From the NCBI GenBank assembly GCA_023627715.1, contig JAMAHW010000005.1, positions 310,001 to 374,000 on the forward strand: a stretch of DNA of 64,000 nt, read 5' to 3'. The DNA comes from Periconia sp. R9002. Taxonomy: Eukaryota; Ascomycota; Dothideomycetes; Pleosporales; Periconiaceae. This document shows, piece after piece, positions 10,324-21,416 of the stretch. Each line of letters starts with the position of its first letter. The stretch's first letter is position 1. Below the pieces are notes generated by a model. That model saw only the letters and a list, made by a program, of their open reading frames with translations. It had not been told where the DNA came from and searched no databases. The position numbers and the translations under genes are program-made.

Positions 10324-11073
10324 ATGGTGCAGTCCTCTATCACAGCATGGCTGAAAAAGCCTGCAACTGTCGCCAAACCTGACGAGACTCTTCCTGCACC
10401 TCCTGCACCCACGCAAACTACTCCTGGCTCCACGCCGCCGCCTGCAGTTGACAGCAATGAGGCTTCTGGCATTGATGGCCCGGTTCCACCACTAATCACG
10501 AACAACCTCTCTCTCCCGCCTCTTCCTCCAAACGTCCAGCTCGTCCCACTGACTGAGGATCTCATGCCTGGTTTTCAACGTCTGACTGCGCTAACCCTAC
10601 CCGTATCCTATCCTCCCGCTTTCTTTGCGGAAACCATGACAGAGCCCATCCACAGCATAACTCTCATGGCCACATGGCAAGCTGCACCCCTCTCTCCTAA
10701 ATCAACACGGAATCCCGACAAGCCTCGTGTGGTTGGTGCAATCCGTTGTCGTCTTCTACCTTCATCCACTCTGTATATATCCACCATCAGCTTGCTCGCG
10801 CCATATCGATCCCACGGCATCGCATCGCATCTTCTGCAGAACATAATAGTCAAGGCATCAAACACACATGGCATAAGATCAATCACGGCACATGTCTGGG
10901 AAGCAAACGAGGACGGCTTGGAATGGTATGAGAAACGAGGGTTTGAGATAATTGGAAGAGAAGACAAGTACTACAACAAGCTGAAGCCTTCGGGTGCTGT
11001 GCTTGTTCGGAAGTGGGTAGGAGTGTCGGATTTGCTAGCTTCGGCGGACAAGAGAGGGCCTATGACGATATGA
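10324..11073 (+). CDS. Naa50-like N-alpha-acetyltransferase (GNAT)
   Basis: A 249-aa single-exon GNAT enzyme that should transfer acetyl from acetyl-CoA to protein N-termini. The block LTLPVSYPPAFF (90-101) matches the FPVxY substrate-site segment of Naa50. LLAPYRSHGIASHLL (157-171) is the acetyl-CoA loop (R/Q-x-x-G-x-A/G), and AHVWEANEDGLEWYEKRGFEIIGREDKYY (split here: AHVWEANEDGL at 189-199, EWYEKRGFEIIG at 200-211) matches the C-terminal half of Naa50. Residues 15-70 are a Pro/Thr-rich insert absent from animal Naa50. The first ten residues, VQSSITAWL, resemble a PCNA-binding PIP box. Naa50 usually partners NatA; sister-chromatid cohesion roles are known in animals. It could be a related GNAT with another substrate. 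Confidence 0.85.
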   Translation: MVQSSITAWLKKPATVAKPDETLPAPPAPTQTTPGSTPPPAVDSNEASGIDGPVPPLITNNLSLPPLPPNVQLVPLTEDLMPGFQRLTALTLPVSYPPAFFAETMTEPIHSITLMATWQAAPLSPKSTRNPDKPRVVGAIRCRLLPSSTLYISTISLLAPYRSHGIASHLLQNIIVKASNTHGIRSITAHVWEANEDGLEWYEKRGFEIIGREDKYYNKLKPSGAVLVRKWVGVSDLLASADKRGPMTI

Positions 11074-12351
11074 AGAGCCTATCGGCTACGCACAGAAAGA
11101 ACCAAACAATAGGGTTGCTGTGCAGGGTTGATTGAGGGTAGCATCATAATGGGAAGCACCAGGAAACAACTAAATGAGGTATGGGAAGAATGGTCACTCT
11201 GCGGGTCATCGGCGCATTCCTCCGAGGTCGACCTTGATTCTCTCTACCGGCGTAAGCCACAGCAGTAGCTCGCATACAGTGAATACATCGCTACCACAAT
11301 TATCGGTCATCTCACGCTTCTCGACTCTTTATTATGTATGCGTGGTTCCATTCACCTCTCCAATCCTCGTACGCATTGTAAAGCATCGTTCCAATGATAG
11401 CTCCTACATGACCCATCAGCATAAGGACTTCTCAGATCCTCAGGCTGCAGAGTGTTCAATTATCACGTAAAACGCACTTTTCCTGATCCAAAAATTTGCT
11501 ACATTTTCCCCGCATTGAACCTTCCTGGCTTCACCTTAGTTGTATGTGCAGTCAATTCAATTTTACTTTCCCAACGATTATGAATGGTCTTGGGCAAATT
11601 TAGTCCTATAGATACATCGACAAGATCCAAACTAACACCACCTAGAAGTAATGGGTGTCCTATAGCAGCTGTATTATACTGGGTTCTGGATCTCATTCCC
11701 GCGCTGTGTGCGCAGGGTTAAGTTTGGGAGCAATTTGCGGGTAAACAGGCTCGTACCAGCTCACTTCATCGGAAGACAAAAATAGCAATCAATTCCTTCA
11801 AGCTGGGTCCGGGATTGAAACTCGGATCTTACAATGACCAACTAATGTTCTCAAATCTATATCACAGGTCGACGCGGATTGCAAACCTGATTTGGGACGA
11901 TGCTTGGTACCCCTCTCAGAAAGCAGATACTACCCTATAGTGGTCCTGTATAACAGGTCACTTGTGTTGTTTATTGAAAGAACCTCCGAGACACGCTGGT
12001 TTGCGAATATTATCGTTTGTAGCTGGGTCTCAGCTGCCATTGAAGCTTGCTTCTAGTCTTGTGTGTTTGCATCCGCCCCCAGGCCTTCCGATGCATCCTC
12101 TCAAAACACTCAAATGAATCTAGATTGCAAGATTACAGAAACTCAACTAGGAGAACACGAACACGAGACATAGACTAGAGAGATCAATATAGTGAAGACT
12201 TTAAACAGCTGCGAGTATTCGTGTAGGGAATAGTGTTGCCGTTACTAAAACGCTTATAAGGACGAGCCTTGAACAAATTGCGAAAGAGCAACAGTTGGTT
12301 CTTCGTCGCCGATTCTTAGTCACTTAACATACTCTTCTCAATCTAATCACA
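11074..12351. other. Intergenic, upstream of the CBM1 gene
   Basis: 1.28 kb with only short motif-free ORFs. A tRNA-like fragment around 11790-11850 on the minus strand was examined and rejected. The CBM1 promoter lies at the right end. Confidence 0.5.
12255..12260 (+). promoter_or_regulatory. TATA-like element of the CBM1 gene
   Basis: The string CTTATAAGGA places TATAAG about 95 bp before the ATG at 12352, a normal distance for a fungal core promoter. Strong TATA elements are common in induced secreted-enzyme genes. Confidence 0.45.
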
Positions 12352-13089
12352 ATGCTCTCTTCCATGAGATACTTGCTCCTCGCCACTCTCGCGGTATCAT
12401 GTCTTGCAGTTAGTCGCCCCCTCCCGTGCATATGCACATATGCCGTCCAGTGACTCCTTTACGGTGTAAATGCAGTGGGCAAATACATTGCTAGGCGATG
12501 ATATATACTAATATTTTGATACACATATGCTGACACTTGCTTAAGGTACCCGCAAATCACTTTGATCGCAGGCAGGGTGACGGAGAAATCTCCTACACCA
12601 CATGTGCAGGCTTCGAATGTGGTCCAGAGCCGACCAAGACAAAAACCACTACCAGCAAACCATCGTGGTGCACGGCACCCTCTATAACCCCTACCAAAGT
12701 GAGCGATTTCACACACCGTATCAGTCTGATTCCATTCTTCTTAACGTTATTCTAGACCACAAAGACAACGGAAAAACCAACACCGACGGAGAAACCGACT
12801 ACCAAACCCACCGAGAAGCCCACGTCGACATCCAAGTCGTCGCAAAAGCCTACCAAGACAACCACGGGCGAGGAGACTGGCCCAAGCAGCACCAGATGCC
12901 CCGTACCGCTCTACTACCAGTGCGGAGGCTACTACAATGGGGTGCCTTGGACGGGCTGCTCAAAGTGCGTCAGTGGAGCGAAATGCATATGGCAAAATGG
13001 TACGTTATCAAACTGAGCGGCATAAATGAGCATCTCCGACTAATATGTTTGCAGATTGGTACTACCAGTGCGTTGCGGACGACTCTTGA
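12352..13089 (+). CDS. Small secreted CBM1 (fungal cellulose-binding) protein, four exons
   Basis: A 162-aa protein assembled from exons 12352-12408, 12546-12698, 12756-12999 and 13055-13089; introns are 137, 57 and 55 bp with GT-AG ends. Residues 1-19 are a signal peptide (MLSSMRYLLLATLAVSCLA). Residues 20-65 contain three Cys (TCAGFECGP, SWCTAPS). Residues 66-115 are a Thr/Lys/Pro linker (repeats of TEKPT and TKPT), likely O-glycosylated. The end is a CBM1: QCGGYYNGVPWTGC, then CVSGAKC, NDWYYQC, which is the family pattern QCGG..C..G..C...N..Y.QC. It has extra Cys at 118 and 138, allowing a third disulfide. There is no catalytic domain, so it is a free-standing binding module or effector-like protein. 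No uninterrupted frame shows it, so it is easy to miss. Confidence 0.88.
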
Positions 13090-13804
13090 ACATTGTAATC
13101 TTGTGTGTATGGGGTGGTGAGTTGGAGGTAAATACATGTTAAACCCAAAATACAGACATCTGGAGACCCATTTTTACATATGGAGAGAGACACCACGTGG
13201 GGATGGCATATTCAGGCACTGGTTATGTACTGTAACCACCCTATCAATTGCTGTATTGATGTAGCTAAATTTATACCTGCGAGGTACCTGAGCATGAAGT
13301 AGTCAACTGCGATCCTTTGCCGTTTCAGACGCTTATACTATCAAAACACAACACTTATCAATCCCAGTCATCCATTTGAGCACGATGATTGAGCAATGTC
13401 ATTCCATGTAACTACACAGCAGGCACCGCTTATTCACGCTGACGCTATGCACGATGAGCTAGTGAGTGCATTGGCGGGGCAAAAAGCAGTAACGGGAAAG
13501 AGGTATCTAGCTACCCCTCCATAGTTTAGCAATGTCATTGAAATACAAACCTCTCTCCTCCGAGCTCTTCGCAGCGTCGGACCCATGAATTGATCCTTTT
13601 TGCCAATCTTATATTTCGTACACCTGCTCTTTCTCCAGTCATTTCCCATCTCATATTTGCCAGTCAATCTCGCAACCCAGCCTGACCCACAGGTCCAACC
13701 GTCATCTACCCCACTCTCCTCCCCCAAATCCCCAATCTCGAAATCGAAATACCTACCTCCCCACCACACTTCGCCTCTTCACTTCAGAAAAGAAAATTCC
13801 GAAC
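13090..13804. other. Intergenic, upstream of SHB17
   Basis: 0.7 kb between two genes on the same strand. A CT-rich stretch at about 13690-13790, typical of fungal promoters and leaders, precedes the SHB17 ATG. No gene is seen. Confidence 0.55.
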
Positions 13805-14842
13805 ATGTCCGATCCTCGCGTCTTCATAATCCGCCACGGCGAAACGGAATGGTCCCTCAATGGCCGCCACACCGGCACCACCGAGCTCCCCTTAACGGCA
13901 AACGGCGAGAAGCGCATCCGGGCTACAGGCAAAGCCCTCGTGGGTAACGACCGGTTGATTGTCCCTTCGAACCTGGCGCATATGTATGTTCCTAGAAACT
14001 CTCAACTGTGACTCAATTGACGGTCTTTTGCTGTTCGCTGCGTTCTTCTCTTCTTGAATCTGGTACTTTGCGCACATTCCAGATGGAAGAAGAGCAACGT
14101 TTGAACGGCGCATATAAAAGAGATACCATGAAAAACTAACCCATAAAAAAAGCTACGTATCCCCACGCCACCGCGCCCAACGAACCCTCGAACTCCTCAA
14201 CATCGGCTGCAAAGACCGCTACCCATGGTCCACTCCCACGGACCCCTCCTGCGCCGCAGAAGACATCCGCTCGCACGCATCCATCGAAATCACACCCTCG
14301 ATCCGCGAATGGGACTACGGCGATTACGAGGGTCTCACATCCCCGCAGATCCGCCAGTCGCGCGCCGAGCGCGGGATACCAGGTGTGTGGGACATTTGGC
14401 GCGACGGGTGCGAGGGCGGCGAGATGCCGGCGGATGTTACGGAGAGGCTGGATGCGTTGATACGGGAGATTCGCGAGAAGTGGCACACGGGCAAGTTTGA
14501 GAAGGGGGAGAAGAGGCCGAAGGATGTGTTGATTGTCGCGCATGGGCATATTTTGAGGGCTTTCGCGGCGAGGTGGGTCGGCAAGAATCTGGCGGATAAT
14601 CCAAGTTTGATCTTGGAGGCTGGCGGCGTGGGGACTTTGAGGTATGTCTCTTTTCTTGTTCTTCACGTCCTTTTGTTTTGCGATTTTTATGTTGGGTTTT
14701 TGATGGGATGGAGTGGTTCAGCGACGTATAGGCTGACTCGTGAGGTAGTTATGAGCACCACAGTATCGATGAACCGGCCATACTACTAGGCGGTGCTTTT
14801 GTTGTCGACGTTGTGGAAAAGGAACAACAGGAGAAGGCATAG
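13805..14842 (+). CDS. SHB17: Sedoheptulose-1,7-bisphosphatase SHB17 (histidine phosphatase fold)
   Basis: A cytosolic phosphatase of the phosphoglycerate-mutase superfamily; yeast Shb17 hydrolyses sedoheptulose-1,7-bisphosphate and drives riboneogenesis. Exons are 13805-13983, 14153-14641 and 14749-14842, giving 253 aa. The catalytic block is IIRHGETEWSLNGRHTG (His11 is the phospho-acceptor), then YVSPRHRAQRTLELL across the first junction, REWDYGDYEGL, WDIWRDGCEGGE and VLIVAHGHILRAFAARW (second catalytic His). The third exon supplies SYEHHSIDEPAILLGGAFV, matching the Shb17 C-terminus and confirming the splice. The WRDGCEGGE block separates Shb17 from true phosphoglycerate mutases. Intron 1 is 169 bp, long for this window. 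Confidence 0.93.
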
Positions 14843-15188
14843 ATTTAACCAGGAATAGTGGCATCACGTAACAGCGCAAATATATCCCCCAATGAGTTTT
14901 CTTTTTGTATCCTGCTATGAACATTCTCTTCGCCGGAATACATTTTCACTACCTGTAATGGTTGAATTGTTTAATGGTCGAGTCGTTTAAAGGTCCAACT
15001 CCCCTGTGTCATACTGGCACAGACTGTCCCTCCTTGTCCACAATCCCCCATAACACACCATGTAGTCTCATCCATGCTCGGATTCCTTACACCGATTACC
15101 ATATCCTTATCCCCAACGCCAATTTCGCTACGAGACCTCATACGCAAATTTTCAAATCATTCGCCATCTCCAGATCTCTTTCATAGTA
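14843..15188. other. Convergent intergenic spacer
   Basis: 346 bp between the stops of SHB17 and the zinc-finger gene. It should hold both 3' UTRs. No feature is recognised. Confidence 0.6.
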
Positions 15189-17099
15189 TTAGGCTCCACC
15201 CGAACGTTGATAGTCTAGAGACACCGCTTTTGCCTTCTTAGCAAGCTCCTCTCCGTACCGGATAGACCACATAGCCATGCCTCGGACAGCGAACACAAGC
15301 TGAAGAACATCTTGACCAAATATTGGGTCTGCTTGGATTTTGATGTCCATGAAAGTGCGGCTGATGCTCGGGATGCTCAGTTGCTGCCTGGACAATGGGC
15401 CCCCAGCGGCTTTCTCCACCACCTTTGCGATATCAATGGCTCGACCGTGGATCATACGGAGCGCATCCAGATCGCGGCGAAGATCTTGGCCCACAATGAT
15501 GGTGTTGGTGTCAATGAACTTGTAAAGTACTGTTCTAGCTGCTTTCCAACCCTTGAGAACCTTGTATCCAGCTTCACGTGCGTGCTCTAGAAGTTCAAAT
15601 CGATTCAGGCCCGTCTTGGAAGTGTCCCAATCCTTTACGGAAGCCTTTGGGTTTGAGCAGACAAGATGATTCAACAGAATACGGCAAGAGAGGATGTCTA
15701 CGGCTGCAATTTTGACCACCTCATACTGTCCATTGGTCAAAAGGATTTTGCTGCACACAATAGCGATAGCACCAAGAGCGGATGGATTGGAGGCAGGCGA
15801 AAACTTGAAATCCTCAGAAGGGTACTCGATATGACCACTATCAGCGAAGGCAGTTGCAGGCAGCACGTGGCATTTTGCTTGCTCATCTGGAGGTAACTTG
15901 CGTAGGTGAACGAGGTTGCCCAACATCTGCATAAAGGAAGGCTGCCGCTCGATCATGATCCTGGTCCAAGACTGGCCGCCACAGTTGAACGTTCCATCCT
16001 TTTCAAAGCATATGTGTACTGGAATCATCAGACGAGCCACTTTCTCAGTTACTTCGAAAGCCTGATCTTCCTCAGCCGGACCTGGTACTGATTGCGGAGG
16101 CCCTGGCGCCACAGGCTGCGTCGAAGGTGGATGTGTTGGGCCAGGAGTAGGGCGGCCTGTAAATGCAGGCGCAGGCGATGCAATTGGTGGACCTGCTCGA
16201 AGATTGGGTTGGTGGGAATGCTGAACATTTGGCTGGCGGGCACGACGACTAGCTGTGGGTGGACGGGGTCGCAGTAGACCTTCACCTTCCAGTTTCTGCC
16301 GCATATTAGAAGTGAAAATCGAATTGCCGATTGCGTGAGCGTCCATCTGATGTACTTCAAAGGCTGGTTTGGATGCAAATGCCCTTCCACAGCCGGTGAT
16401 ACCGCAAGTGAACTGTTTCGGCTGGCTAGCACTTGAAGGAGTCGCAGTGAATGTAGCAGGTGTTGCCACATTGTGATGCGGCGCAGGCATTGAAGTCGTT
16501 GACTGCACGGCTGATGGTCCGGCGTCGGTTCTAGGAGGACCGTTGAAAGAATAGTTCGGCAGGCGGGCATGGAGATCAGGACCAACGGAGGTAGAGTTTC
16601 CACCAGTTTCTTTGTGTTCACTGCTCCAATCTGCCTCTTCATGAAGTTGCTTCCTAAATGATGCCTTCTTCTTTGGTTTCTTCTTCTTCTTCTTGGGTCG
16701 CACCTCATTCTGCGGCAGTATGCCTGACTTGGCGACACATACCAGTTGATGACGGTTGAAAGAAGCTTGGCTTTTGAAGGATTCCTTGCAAGTATCGCAG
16801 TGAATATCATCGGATATGGAAAGAGCTGAGGTAGTAGAGGAGAGCAAACTCTCGGTTGAAGGTTCTACATTTCTGAGAGAGGTCAGCGGTGTGACATGCA
16901 CTGCAGAATAATGACCATTAGTGCGTTGGTGGTTCTCGAGCGCGAGGCTGTCGTCAAACTTCCAATGGCAGTCTCCACATATATGCTGAGGAGGCCGCGT
17001 ATCAGGATGGTTGGCAGTATGCTCACGCAAATCCGCCTGTGACGTGAAGTGCGCTTCGCAGATGCCACAATAGTGCCGTAGGGCCATTGTGCCCACCAT
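15189..17099 (-). CDS. C2H2 zinc-finger protein with a degenerate DEDD-exonuclease-like domain
   Basis: A 636-aa single-exon protein. C2H2-type fingers lie at about 11-31 (CGICEAHF..H), 41-63 (CGDCHWKF..H), 101-121 (a C2HC variant) and 232-255 (CGITGCGRAF..H). A Lys run (135-145, KKKKKKPKKK) looks like a nuclear or nucleolar signal. Residues 260-345 are Pro-rich and disordered. Residues 442-605 resemble the RNase-H-like exonuclease fold of Rex4/ISG20 proteins: AVDILSCRILLNHLV, VKDWDTSKTGLNRFELL, LKGWKAARTVLYKFID, IIVGQDLRRDLDALRMIHGR. The first catalytic motif, normally Asp-Cys-Glu, reads Val-Cys-Ser at 448-450, and the third motif is also changed, while Asp543 of motif II stays. I infer a nucleic-acid-binding protein without nuclease activity. 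The two possible starts (residues 1 and 5) differ little. Confidence 0.8.
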   Translation of the reverse strand: MVGTMALRHYCGICEAHFTSQADLREHTANHPDTRPPQHICGDCHWKFDDSLALENHQRTNGHYSAVHVTPLTSLRNVEPSTESLLSSTTSALSISDDIHCDTCKESFKSQASFNRHQLVCVAKSGILPQNEVRPKKKKKKPKKKASFRKQLHEEADWSSEHKETGGNSTSVGPDLHARLPNYSFNGPPRTDAGPSAVQSTTSMPAPHHNVATPATFTATPSSASQPKQFTCGITGCGRAFASKPAFEVHQMDAHAIGNSIFTSNMRQKLEGEGLLRPRPPTASRRARQPNVQHSHQPNLRAGPPIASPAPAFTGRPTPGPTHPPSTQPVAPGPPQSVPGPAEEDQAFEVTEKVARLMIPVHICFEKDGTFNCGGQSWTRIMIERQPSFMQMLGNLVHLRKLPPDEQAKCHVLPATAFADSGHIEYPSEDFKFSPASNPSALGAIAIVCSKILLTNGQYEVVKIAAVDILSCRILLNHLVCSNPKASVKDWDTSKTGLNRFELLEHAREAGYKVLKGWKAARTVLYKFIDTNTIIVGQDLRRDLDALRMIHGRAIDIAKVVEKAAGGPLSRQQLSIPSISRTFMDIKIQADPIFGQDVLQLVFAVRGMAMWSIRYGEELAKKAKAVSLDYQRSGGA

Positions 17100-18451
17100 A
17101 CTGAGGGTTTGCGTTTCCTGTAACGGTCAATGGTCGACGCTATCCACCGGAACAAAACACAGACGGACTAGTCTTGTCTGCGCTATGCGGCAGCCCTTGG
17201 TACACTGTCAAATGTGCAGAAGGGACGGAGGCGACGAGGCCGATGGAGAAGGCCAAAAGGACCGACGTGTGGATTTTGATGTTTGTGGGTGTCCATGAGT
17301 GAAGGACATCTAGGGAGAGGACACTAGCAGCGTGGTCCCTGCGCGAACGAAGACTGGAAGTCGCGATGGGCACGCACGTGACGGCGACGTGGAGCTGTAT
17401 GCGGGTTTAAATCACATAGGTGCCCAGGTGAACCGGGATCATGCGTGAGTGAACAGCTTGCTCGCAAACTGAATGGTCAATCAGTGAGGACAGTGGGCGC
17501 AGGCTTTCGAATCTGCTCTTCCCTCTCTCTTCCTCAACTCATCAATTGATGTACATGTAGTGTGAAGCTTCCGGAAGGTGTTGGTGGAGCCTTTTTCCTG
17601 ATCAAGGAGTACCTGGGTGTAGCTGTGCATTGAAAATGATGGCAATCGTCCTATTCACCACAGAAGTTTCTTCAGCGTAGCTCAATTGTCAATTCCCATA
17701 CTATCCAGATCTTCAGGACAGCCATGTATATGTACCCATGTATCAGTGTGATATCTCTTATGTCTCTGATCTATGTGCATATGTACCTACAATGTGCGAG
17801 CAGAACCGCGCAAGCACCTTGAACCGATACTGGATGCTGTTACTGACTATCCCGCTACGCTAGCTGTGGGCGATCAAACTGGAAAGGATACATGTACAGA
17901 GAGGTATCGTTTTGCATACCATCATATTGAGAAAGTTGGGAAGCACTATCCGGGGGTGAATACTATATAGTTAGCCCCGTATAGGTATCTCTTCGACAAC
18001 CGTGCGACATAAGGACCATGCAGCCTTTGCAAGTCATGGTTGGTTCATATATTTTTTTCTCGTCATTTTTTCCTCATCACTTCTTTGCAGTCTTGGAGAA
18101 ACCGTAAGATTTGCTGTACATGTAGGTATGTATGTATGTTGGTAGTGTGGGGCACGGTTAGACTGCGGCTCTCCAAACTGCAAGGAAGGGAAAGGGAGCT
18201 AAAACACGGCACCCGAAGCCTCGGCTAGGAGATACCGCTAGTCACGGGATCTGGGGAAACTTCGACCGGGACCTGGAGAGGCCAACTGCCGGCTGGTGTA
18301 TCGGGGCATACATATGTAGATTATTTCACCCATTGCCCTTCCTCACCTTCTCTTTTTCTGTCCTCGAGCTGCTTTCTCTTGAGTTGTACCTACCTCATCT
18401 TGTTCTTGTAGTTATTTGCCCAAATTACGTGTGCTGTGGCACCTGTGCTTC
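17100..18451. other. Divergent intergenic region zinc-finger gene / acyl-CoA synthetase
   Basis: 1.35 kb holding both promoters. Short ORFs have no motifs. A TATG/TACA-rich tract (about 18117-18140) is present. Nothing else is supportable. Confidence 0.5.
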
Positions 18452-20644
18452 ATGGCTCTTCCAATTGGTGAGTGAGTTCGTGTTCAGGGCGGACGGGTCC
18501 TGGCTCTTGCCCTAATCGCCGCCATTTCCATCTATTCTCCGCTCGTCAGCTAACGTAACCCATTCCTCAGTGCCCATCGCCGGAGCCATTGCAGGTGCCA
18601 GTGCTGCAGCTGCTTATCTCGATGCTAAATTCCACCTCCGTAAGGATATAACAACAATTCGCCTGGAAAATGCGACAGAGCGCGAATTCGCAAAAGCCAG
18701 TAAGGTCCCCACCACCAACTGCTCCCCATGAAATCCATCTGACTAGCTTCTTTAACTAGGTGCAAACAAACGCGGCTCTCTATGGTATCGATTCGAAGAG
18801 CAGGTCCACCGTCTTCCCGCCACCGAAGAAGCCATCTGGTCACGAACGGGATGCTACACTTGGCAGGAGACGTATGCCAACGCCTGCCGTTATGGGCAAT
18901 ACTTTTTACAAAATGGCCTAACGGCGGGCACGTTGGTCACATTCTATCTCACAAACCAACCTGAATTCATATTTGGCACTTTGGGCGCATGGTCGGTCGG
19001 GTCTGCCCCAGCCATGATCAACCATCATCTGGCAGGCGATGCTTTGATACACTGCTTGAAAGTTGCTGGGGGGAAACTTCTAATCGTGGACGAAGATCCT
19101 GAAGCGCAACAGAGGATCGAAGAGGTTCGCAGCAGGATTGAAGGCGAGCTCGGCATGGAGATAAGGATATTGGACACAGCTTTGAAGGGTGAGATCCTCC
19201 GCCTGGAGCCGAAACGACCCGAGGATGAGTTGCGCAGTGGGCTCAAGGGCACGTTCCCCATGTGCCTGTTCTATACCAGGTATGGCGCTCGTGAGAGGGA
19301 AGTGGAACGAGATCGCTAACGCTATCGGACAGTGGCACAACGGGTCATCCAAAAGCGTGTGCATTTGAATCTCGACGGGCTGGTTCTCTTGCTGGTGGAC
19401 GAGCACGATCGCTCGGCCTCAAGCCTGGGCCAAACGGTGATCGATGGTACATCTGTATGCCTCTCTATCATGGCACCGGCTTCACAACAGCCGTCACATG
19501 CATGCTGTCTGGTCTCACTCTCTGTATTGGCAAGAAGTTCTCTACATCCAGGTTCTGGTCGGACGTTCGCGATTCAAACTCTAGTGCCATCGTATATGTC
19601 GGAGAGACTGCGCGATACCTTTTGGCGAACCCTCCAAGCGAGCTGGACAAGCAACACAATGTGCGAGTCATGTTCGGCAACGGCATGCGCCCAGATGTAT
19701 GGCCACGCTTTGTCGAGCGTTTTGGGATACAAACAGTGGCTGAGTTCTTCAACAGTACAGAAGGAATGCTGTCTTTGATGAACATCTCTCGTGGACCTTT
19801 CTCTGCTACGTCTGTCGGTCACCAAGGTGCTATTTCGAGATGGAGAACGCACCACAAATTCATTCCGGTAGAGATAGATCACGAATCAGGTGCCATAGTA
19901 CGCGACCCCAAGACCGGCTTCGCAAAGAGGAAACCATACGAAGAGGGTGGTGAAATACTTGTAGCGATGCCCTCCGAGGATGCTTTCGTTGGTTACTATA
20001 ACAACCCGGAGGCCACAAACAAAAAGTTTGAGCGCAACGTGTTCAAAAAGGGTGACTTGTTTTACCGAACTGGAGATGCGCTTCGAAGAGATTCAGACGG
20101 GCTATGGTTTTTCATGGACCGATTGGGTGATACCTTCCGGTGGAAATCCGAAAATGTCAGTACCGCTGAAGTCAGTGAAGTCCTGGGCAACTACCCAGGC
20201 ATTGTCGAAGCGAATGTTTACGGCGTGGAGGTCCCAGGTCATGATGGACGCGCTGGCTGTGCGGCGATTTACATTGATCCCGCGCAGCTTGACAGCTTCG
20301 ATTTCAATGCTCTTCTCAAGTACTCTCAGCAGAAACTGCCCAAGTACGCAGTGCCTGTATTCATCCGTGTGCTGAACAACATCACGGCCATGCACAATAA
20401 CAAGCAAAACAAAGTACCACTACGCAACGACGGCATTGACTTGCCCAAGATTAAGGAAAGGGCTAAGAAAGAGGGTGTTGCCAATGGATTGGACGAAGCG
20501 GAGATCAAATACGATACCATGTACTGGTCACCGGCCGCCCTGGGTAATACCAAGGGTGTGGAGAACCCTGGTGGATATGTGTTGTATACAGAAGCAGATT
20601 GGAATGCACTGAAGAACAGTGTCCCCGGTGGTGCCAGGCTATAG
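18452..20644 (+). CDS. FAT1: Fatty-acid transporter / very-long-chain acyl-CoA synthetase, Fat1-like
   Basis: It activates fatty acids to acyl-CoA with ATP and, in the Fat1/FATP family, couples this to uptake at membranes. Exons are 18452-18467, 18571-18699, 18760-19279 and 19333-20644, giving 658 aa. Exon 1 codes for only five and a third residues (MALPI). Residues 6-21 are Ala/Gly-rich and hydrophobic (VPIAGAIAGASAAAAYL), a membrane anchor. The AMP-binding signature YTSGTTGHPKA (about 220-230) is formed across the last junction. MPLYHGTGF, EFFNSTEGMLSL and the FATP/VLACS block FYRTGDALRRDSDG..DRLGDTFRWKSENV follow. The C-terminus (YVLYTEADWNAL) is usual for the family. There is no clear PTS1. 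Fungi carry several paralogues, so substrate range is open. Confidence 0.92.
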
Positions 20645-21416
20645 TTGGACTACTTCCAAGCATTGTAAATTGTAAATAAGGATATTCGAGTCACATAACT
20701 TGTTGCGAGCGTCCATCATCTCGTTCTGACAAGCGTTTAGAGAAATCAAATGTGTAACGACTATAAAAAACGGGATATTCAATTTCTTACCTCCCAACAA
20801 ACTGTAGACTGCGTGTACTAGATCATACAACACGGGATGGCCTCTTCGATTACGAAAAATGTGCTCCGAATGGAGTGATCGGGCAACTACCCGCCTTTGG
20901 GTACACGAACGTCCGATTCCACCAGGTGATAAGCGTTCCAGATCTGGAATCAATGCAAGCCTGCAGCCAGTTGAGTAAAAAGACGCAATTTGTTGTGATG
21001 CAAACTGGAATGAAATCAACTCTTGATGCGGTTATATGGTTCCAATCCGCATATTCCTCCAGCAATAGATAAACAACTGTAGTATATGTAGTAATAAAAA
21101 AATCTATTTTCCTTCATAGAACATTAAGTTAAAGAATAGTAAAAATGTTTATAGAAATCTATCCTCCCCAATTATTTAAGAATGTACTACCGCAAAGAGC
21201 GGCGATCTCCTTAATAATGGCAACTATTCCGGTCCCCACTATTAGGATAGTGGGAATAGCCATCCCAACAGTGAGCCCAACCAACCATGAAATCTCCTCT
21301 GCTTTTTTTTTGGCAGGACCCGGTGGTGAAAGATCTCTTGCCTCGAGCTCATTATGTTTGGCACTGCAGTTCCGTTAACGTTTTGGTTTCGAAGAATCCC
21401 GCTGCCTTTTTTTTGC
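20645..21416. other. Convergent intergenic region, AT-rich
   Basis: 0.77 kb between the acyl-CoA synthetase stop and the stop of a secreted-protein gene. It is AT-rich from about 21080 to 21200. A small perfect hairpin (CCCACTAT, 4-nt loop, ATAGTGGG) lies at about 21236-21255. No gene is seen. Confidence 0.5.

Noticed and set aside
11785..11860. tRNA-like segment on the minus strand (B-box-like GAGTTTCAATCCC)
   Set aside because: The T-arm is imperfect, and there is no room for an anticodon arm between the A-box-like and B-box-like strings; no acceptor stem pairs.
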